A stretch of DNA of 7,962 bases from an uncultured Lachnospiraceae bacterium (GTDB lineage Bacteria; Bacillota; Clostridia; Lachnospirales; Lachnospiraceae). Location of the stretch: NCBI GenBank assembly GCA_902782965.1, contig CACZPG010000069.1, forward strand, positions 1-7,962. The letters are read 5' to 3'. Made by a program: the position numbers and the translations under genes. A model generated the notes under the pieces. It was not told the origin of the DNA, did no database searches, and was given only the letters and a program-made list of their open reading frames with translations. Shown in pieces: positions 5,063 to 7,962 of the stretch (position 1 is its first letter; each line of letters opens with the position of its first letter).

Positions 5063-7558
5063 CTAGAAACACTCCGTATCAGCTATCATCTGTATATTCT
5101 TATCATAAATAACTACATTGATACCATATCCATTCGGACTATAATCCTTCTGGTTTATTATTATTTCGGACAAGCCATTATCTGAAATTCCGGCCGGATC
5201 AATATAATTATTTCCGCAACTGATTATATCATATCCCAGATTTGAAATCTCCATACTTCCATCTGCTCTGGTTGTAGAATCATCATTTCCTTTGCTCTGT
5301 GATACATCACATATCACTTCGCCACAATCTATTATTCCGATATAGCCCTCACCGGCTTCCAGCTGAGACAGATTATCCAGACCGAGCTTCTTCAGCTGAG
5401 CTCTGTCCTCTTCTCCGAGAGCTATAGATGCATCACCATTTACACTTATATATATAACCAGATCATTCTTATCTGTATCCTCAGAATCATCTTTAACACT
5501 ATTATATCTGTCACCAGACATATAATAGCCTATATATCTCCATACTCCTCTATGGGAGAAATAATCTGATTCTTCTTCGTTAAGTGAATTATCAGTATTA
5601 TCAGATTCCTCCCCCGCTTCCGAATCCTCTTCTGTCACATCGGAATTTCCTGTATCATTTTTCTCGTCGGATTCTTCATCCTCTTCCTTCAAACCGGAAT
5701 CATCTGACTCCGCAGCCTCTCCGCTATCAGACATTTCCTCTTCTTCTGCATTTCTGATTTCCAGCATCAGATGTCTGGCTTCTCTGTAATATTCTACTCT
5801 CTTATCATAGAGATATAATTTCTTCAGACCTTCTGAAAGATCTGAGAACTCCAATCCGTCTGCCAATGCCTCCTTCAGTGCTGTTTCCGTATCATAGGAT
5901 TCCCTGTCAGCATAATCCCAGGTATTGAAATACGTATCATCAGCAATTGTATCGGCATCATTATCATAAACAACGATATTAATACCTTCCATATTAAGCG
6001 AATACTCGGTTTCACTTATCATACAAGAGGATACATCTCCCTGTTTTCTGCTTCCGCTGATGAGAGTATACTTCTCTCCTTTCGGAAATCTGCCTGTATA
6101 ATCTATGGTCTTGTTATGATTTCTGTGAACATTTCCCTTTATTGTTCCATCATCTCTGCAGCTTCCCTCATATTTAACGCTGCCATTTTCAATGATTCCG
6201 ATATATGACTCCTTATCATCTATCTCAGAAAGTACAGTAAGTCCACATTTCTTAAGGGTTGCCCTGTCTTCATCACTGAGCATCCTTCCGGCATGTCCTT
6301 TCACGGTGATCATTGTAGTGAAGCTGCCACCTACAGGAAGACTTCTGATTAAGGATTTATCATCGTTGGAGGAAGCACCGTTTCCTATTGTCAGATAGGA
6401 AATATACTGTCCCACTGATGCAGCAGCCTTCAGAGCCACCACCTTTTCAACCTTCTGCTTATATTCCTCCAGCTGAGTATCCATGTAGGAATAATCGCTA
6501 TTACCACGAACATCCTGCACATTGCACTGCTCAGTCAGATATTTTCCAAACCAGTCCGTCAGCTTGGCCGCACCATAATAATTATTATGCTTTCTGTTCT
6601 CAGAATCCGTTGCCGGATTATATCCTATTTCATCTACCAGTGGTTCAAAAACAAAATCAAGATAATCTACACCCAGTTCATCGGCCAGAGCCTGAATGGT
6701 AAAATGCTCCTTATTGCCCCAGTTTCCAACCGCAGGGGTCTTGTAAAGAATCAGCCTGATCCCGTTTTCATTACAGAAATCTACCATCTTTCTCAGATAT
6801 TTCTCTGACTTTTCATGAAGTTCCACTCTTTCTTCTACATTCTCATTGAGGACGCTTGTGGAAAGAGGCATATCCTCATAGGTTCCTTCATCAAAAAGTC
6901 TGATAGTACGCATATTGTAACCCCTGAGATAACTCCTGGGTTCATAACCGAACTTGACAAAATCCGTTCTCTTCAGTTCAGCCCATCTGGAATGATATGT
7001 AAGAAGAGGAAATGTATATCCCAGCATGGCTCCTACACCATTACTTGCTTCCTTAATTGCTTCTCTCTTTACCGAAGAATACTTCATTCCATTAAGAGCC
7101 TTCTCATAGAAGCCCTTACCCACATCACGTCTCATCATAGAAACATCGAAGATAACTGTCTTAAGAGAATCCGGATGAAGACGTTTTGCTTCCTTCACCC
7201 AGAAATATGAAGCAAGAACAGGCTGTGCTTCACTTGTCAGACTGTAAGCACAGATTCCGTATTTCTCATATAATTCCATAGGTGTCACTCCAACAGAGGT
7301 CATACTTGCACCCACGAACAGAGTCTGTATTTTGTTCTCCGGTTCAGCATAGAAACCTGCTGTTGCATCCTCGTTGGTTGCCTCATAGGCAGCCACCTCG
7401 CCTACTTCTTCAAGCTCTGCAGGACTACCCTCACCTTCGCCAATCGAATCTTCTGAGAGCCATACCGGGCGGAAGAAGACATTGGCTACAGCAAATAAGC
7501 CGAGAAATATCAGCCCGAAGATAAATACCTTTGAAATTGTAGTTAATACTTTTTTCAT
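5063..7558 (-). CDS. Membrane-anchored SGNH-type protein with duplicated ILEI/FAM3-like domains
   Basis: An 831-residue exported protein anchored by one N-terminal membrane segment (about residues 7-29); the rest should lie outside the membrane. Residues about 78-345 resemble the SGNH/GDSL proteins found in clostridial surface-polysaccharide loci. The nucleophile block is LFVGASMTS with candidate Ser85. The C-terminal block around 318-332, DSENRKHNNYYGAAK, supplies candidate His324. The usual Asp three residues before His is Asn321, so the Asp may be Asp318 or missing. After a short helical stretch comes a repeat: unit 1 at about 386-549 and unit 2 at about 675-831, split by helices and an acidic linker (605-667). 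Both units contain an EDRA-LKK-GL / YIGII half and a GIN(I/V)V(V/I)YD / IAD half, resembling the ILEI (FAM3/PANDER) fold. The likely role is modifying an exported glycan, as in DltD-like or O-acyl transfer; this is inference. Start: ATG 7558 has AGGA 9 nt upstream. An upstream TTG (7591) has no ribosome binding site; ATG 7567 has AGGA too close. Confidence 0.85.
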   Translation of the reverse strand: MKKVLTTISKVFIFGLIFLGLFAVANVFFRPVWLSEDSIGEGEGSPAELEEVGEVAAYEATNEDATAGFYAEPENKIQTLFVGASMTSVGVTPMELYEKYGICAYSLTSEAQPVLASYFWVKEAKRLHPDSLKTVIFDVSMMRRDVGKGFYEKALNGMKYSSVKREAIKEASNGVGAMLGYTFPLLTYHSRWAELKRTDFVKFGYEPRSYLRGYNMRTIRLFDEGTYEDMPLSTSVLNENVEERVELHEKSEKYLRKMVDFCNENGIRLILYKTPAVGNWGNKEHFTIQALADELGVDYLDFVFEPLVDEIGYNPATDSENRKHNNYYGAAKLTDWFGKYLTEQCNVQDVRGNSDYSYMDTQLEEYKQKVEKVVALKAAASVGQYISYLTIGNGASSNDDKSLIRSLPVGGSFTTMITVKGHAGRMLSDEDRATLKKCGLTVLSEIDDKESYIGIIENGSVKYEGSCRDDGTIKGNVHRNHNKTIDYTGRFPKGEKYTLISGSRKQGDVSSCMISETEYSLNMEGINIVVYDNDADTIADDTYFNTWDYADRESYDTETALKEALADGLEFSDLSEGLKKLYLYDKRVEYYREARHLMLEIRNAEEEEMSDSGEAAESDDSGLKEEDEESDEKNDTGNSDVTEEDSEAGEESDNTDNSLNEEESDYFSHRGVWRYIGYYMSGDRYNSVKDDSEDTDKNDLVIYISVNGDASIALGEEDRAQLKKLGLDNLSQLEAGEGYIGIIDCGEVICDVSQSKGNDDSTTRADGSMEISNLGYDIISCGNNYIDPAGISDNGLSEIIINQKDYSPNGYGINVVIYDKNIQMIADTECF
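5066..5536 (-). repeat. ILEI-like unit 2 within the SGNH protein
   Basis: Second copy, about residues 675-831, running to the last codon. It has YIGYYMSG (675-682), half A (ISVNGDAS, EEDRAQLKKLGL, YIGIIDCGEV) and half B (YDIISCGN, GYGINVVIYDKN, IADTECF). Lining up the two half A segments without gaps over 48 residues gives 24 identities by hand count; the half B segments give about 15 in 38. The protein stops right after the last half B motif, whereas unit 1 continues with a TWDY extension into a helical spacer. The divergence says the duplication is old, not a recent DNA duplication. Confidence 0.65.
5558..5746 (-). other. Region encoding an Asp/Glu/Ser-rich low-complexity linker
   Basis: About residues 605-667 of the SGNH protein are dominated by Glu, Asp, Ser, Asn and Gly (runs such as EEDEESDEKND and EEDSEAGEESD) with almost no hydrophobic residues. 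This should be a disordered, strongly negative spacer outside the membrane, separating the two ILEI-like units. It could keep the domains apart, bind divalent cations or repel anionic wall polymer; none of these roles is shown by the sequence. Confidence 0.8.
5912..6403 (-). repeat. ILEI-like unit 1 within the SGNH protein
   Basis: Protein repeat covering about residues 386-549. It opens with YISYLTIG, then half A (ITVKGHAG, LSDEDRATLKK, YIGIIENGSV, residues about 417-461), then half B (YTLISGS at 497, GINIVVYDN at 525-533, DDTYFNTW at 540-547). Half B resembles the early part of animal FAM3/ILEI domains (a Ser-Gly start and a GINI-x-V core) and half A the later part (an aspartate/alanine strand, a helix with E-x-R and LG, then an aromatic strand). 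The family link is from memory of the motif pattern; the internal duplication is read directly from the sequence. Confidence 0.65.
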
Positions 7559-7567
7559 CTCCTGCAT

Positions 7568-7571
7568 TCCT
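7568..7571 (-). promoter_or_regulatory. Ribosome binding site deciding the SGNH gene start
   Basis: AGGA sits 9 nt before the ATG at 7558, which begins a typical MKKVLTT signal-anchor start. It abuts the alternative ATG at 7567 with no spacer, and nothing similar precedes the TTG at 7591. A second GGAG directly touches the ATG at 7558 and is too close to act. Confidence 0.55.
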
Positions 7572-7632
7572 GACTTATATAACTTCTGCAAATCAAATTA
7601 ATTACTAAGCTATAGCACTCTTCAGATCAGCC

Positions 7633-7962
7633 TCACTCATTCATCAGCTTCTCAATTTCAGCCACGATTCTCTCGCAGGCCTTTCCTTCCTCGTAACAAC
7701 CCTTTCCATCAAGGAACTTCTTCACACCTTTACGATATGCTTCTTCATCAAAGTTCTGAATCACTTCATCCAGTTCTTCTGCTGACTTAGCAATTCCGAA
7801 AGGTGTTTCCTCTACCGGGAAGTAGAAACCTCTTTCCTGATCATATAATTCAAGATCCGGAACATACAGGAAGGTCGGGCGATTGGTTAACATAAAATCG
7901 TAAACCCAGCTGGAATAATCAGATATACCAACATCGATTCCCGGAAGCAGTTCCTGCATATC
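7633..7962 (-). CDS. CDP-glycerol:glycerophosphotransferase family protein, C-terminal part (5' end outside the window)
   Basis: This is the C-terminal end of a TagB/TagF-type enzyme (Pfam Glyphos_transf family). These are peripheral membrane enzymes that move glycerol phosphate, or a related alditol phosphate, from a CDP-linked donor onto a teichoic acid or similar surface glycan. The frame stays open to the window edge: the codon before the first visible Met encodes Asp, so that Met (7959) need not be the start. Visible family signatures are DVGISDYSSWVYDF, the usual D-x-x-I-x-DYSS segment that helps bind the donor, then RPTFLYVPDLELY and ERGFYF, then an FGIAKSAEEL segment and a helical tail ending in TGA. 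The missing part would hold the membrane-binding region and the rest of the catalytic domain. Family assignment is firm. Whether it primes or polymerises, and whether the donor is CDP-glycerol or CDP-ribitol, cannot be read from this fragment. It is the most upstream gene seen and lies 74 nt before the SGNH gene. Confidence 0.88.
   Translation of the reverse strand, partial: DMQELLPGIDVGISDYSSWVYDFMLTNRPTFLYVPDLELYDQERGFYFPVEETPFGIAKSAEELDEVIQNFDEEAYRKGVKKFLDGKGCYEEGKACERIVAEIEKLMNE

Noticed and set aside
6388..6702. Plus-strand open frame of 104 codons, Pro/His/Tyr-rich
   Set aside because: The odd composition is what the antisense of the charged SGNH coding sequence produces; there is no domain and no neighbour on that strand.
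6815..7210. Plus-strand open frame of 131 codons
   Set aside because: It lies wholly antisense to the SGNH domain, whose family motifs are on the minus strand. Its translation is rich in Cys, His and Ser with no recognisable motif, and no ribosome binding site was noted.
7559..7591. Longer N-terminus for the SGNH protein from a TTG at 7591
   Set aside because: No ribosome binding site precedes the TTG, whereas the ATG at 7558 has AGGA at good spacing and begins a normal signal-anchor sequence.
7559..7632. Possible promoter or terminator in the widest intergenic gap, including the GCTATAGC palindrome at 7609-7616
   Set aside because: The palindrome has no loop and no U-run. The nearest TTGATT and TATAAG elements are only about 11 nt apart, too close for a standard promoter. 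The gap seems to be plain spacer.

Overview
The window looks like the middle of one long cell-surface glycan operon from a low-GC Gram-positive bacterium. AT-rich DNA, AGGA/GAGG-type ribosome binding sites, a CDP-glycerol-type transferase, DUF2142 and DUF2304 proteins, and an SGNH protein with ILEI-like domains together suggest Clostridia, most likely Lachnospiraceae. That placement rests on gene content and style only; no marker gene is present. All eight supported genes lie on the minus strand, so transcription runs from the right edge (7962) to the left edge (1).

In order of transcription: (1) 7962-7633, the C-terminal end of a CDP-glycerol:glycerophosphotransferase (TagB/TagF) family protein; (2) 7558-5063, a large membrane-anchored SGNH-type protein with a two-fold repeated ILEI/FAM3-like C-terminal region and an acidic linker between the copies; (3) 5041-3059, a DUF2142 multi-pass membrane protein (putative GT-C glycosyltransferase) with an extra-cytoplasmic N-terminal domain; (4) 3021-2185, a divergent family 2 glycosyltransferase; (5) 2181-1468, a DPM1-like family 2 glycosyltransferase; (6) 1463-1065, a DUF2304 small membrane protein; (7) 1059-64, a canonical family 2 glycosyltransferase; (8) 48-1, the first 16 codons of another gene, possibly one more glycosyltransferase.

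The spacing is tight. Genes 4 to 7 are separated by 3 to 5 nt, genes 2 and 3 by 21 nt, genes 3 and 4 by 37 nt, genes 7 and 8 by 15 nt; the widest gap, 74 nt, lies between genes 1 and 2. No terminator or convincing promoter was found, and no gap exceeds 300 nt. The working model (inference) has four parts. The cytoplasmic family 2 enzymes build a lipid-linked repeat unit or load a polyprenyl-phosphate sugar. The DUF2142 protein uses such a lipid-linked donor outside the membrane. The CDP-glycerol-type enzyme adds or polymerises an alditol phosphate. The SGNH protein modifies the exported polymer, for example by acyl transfer.

The most notable item is gene 2. Its C-terminal half contains two copies of an ILEI-like unit whose halves appear in the reverse order to animal FAM3 proteins, split by a run of roughly 60 Asp/Glu/Ser-rich residues. 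No RNA genes, mobile elements or CRISPR arrays were seen.
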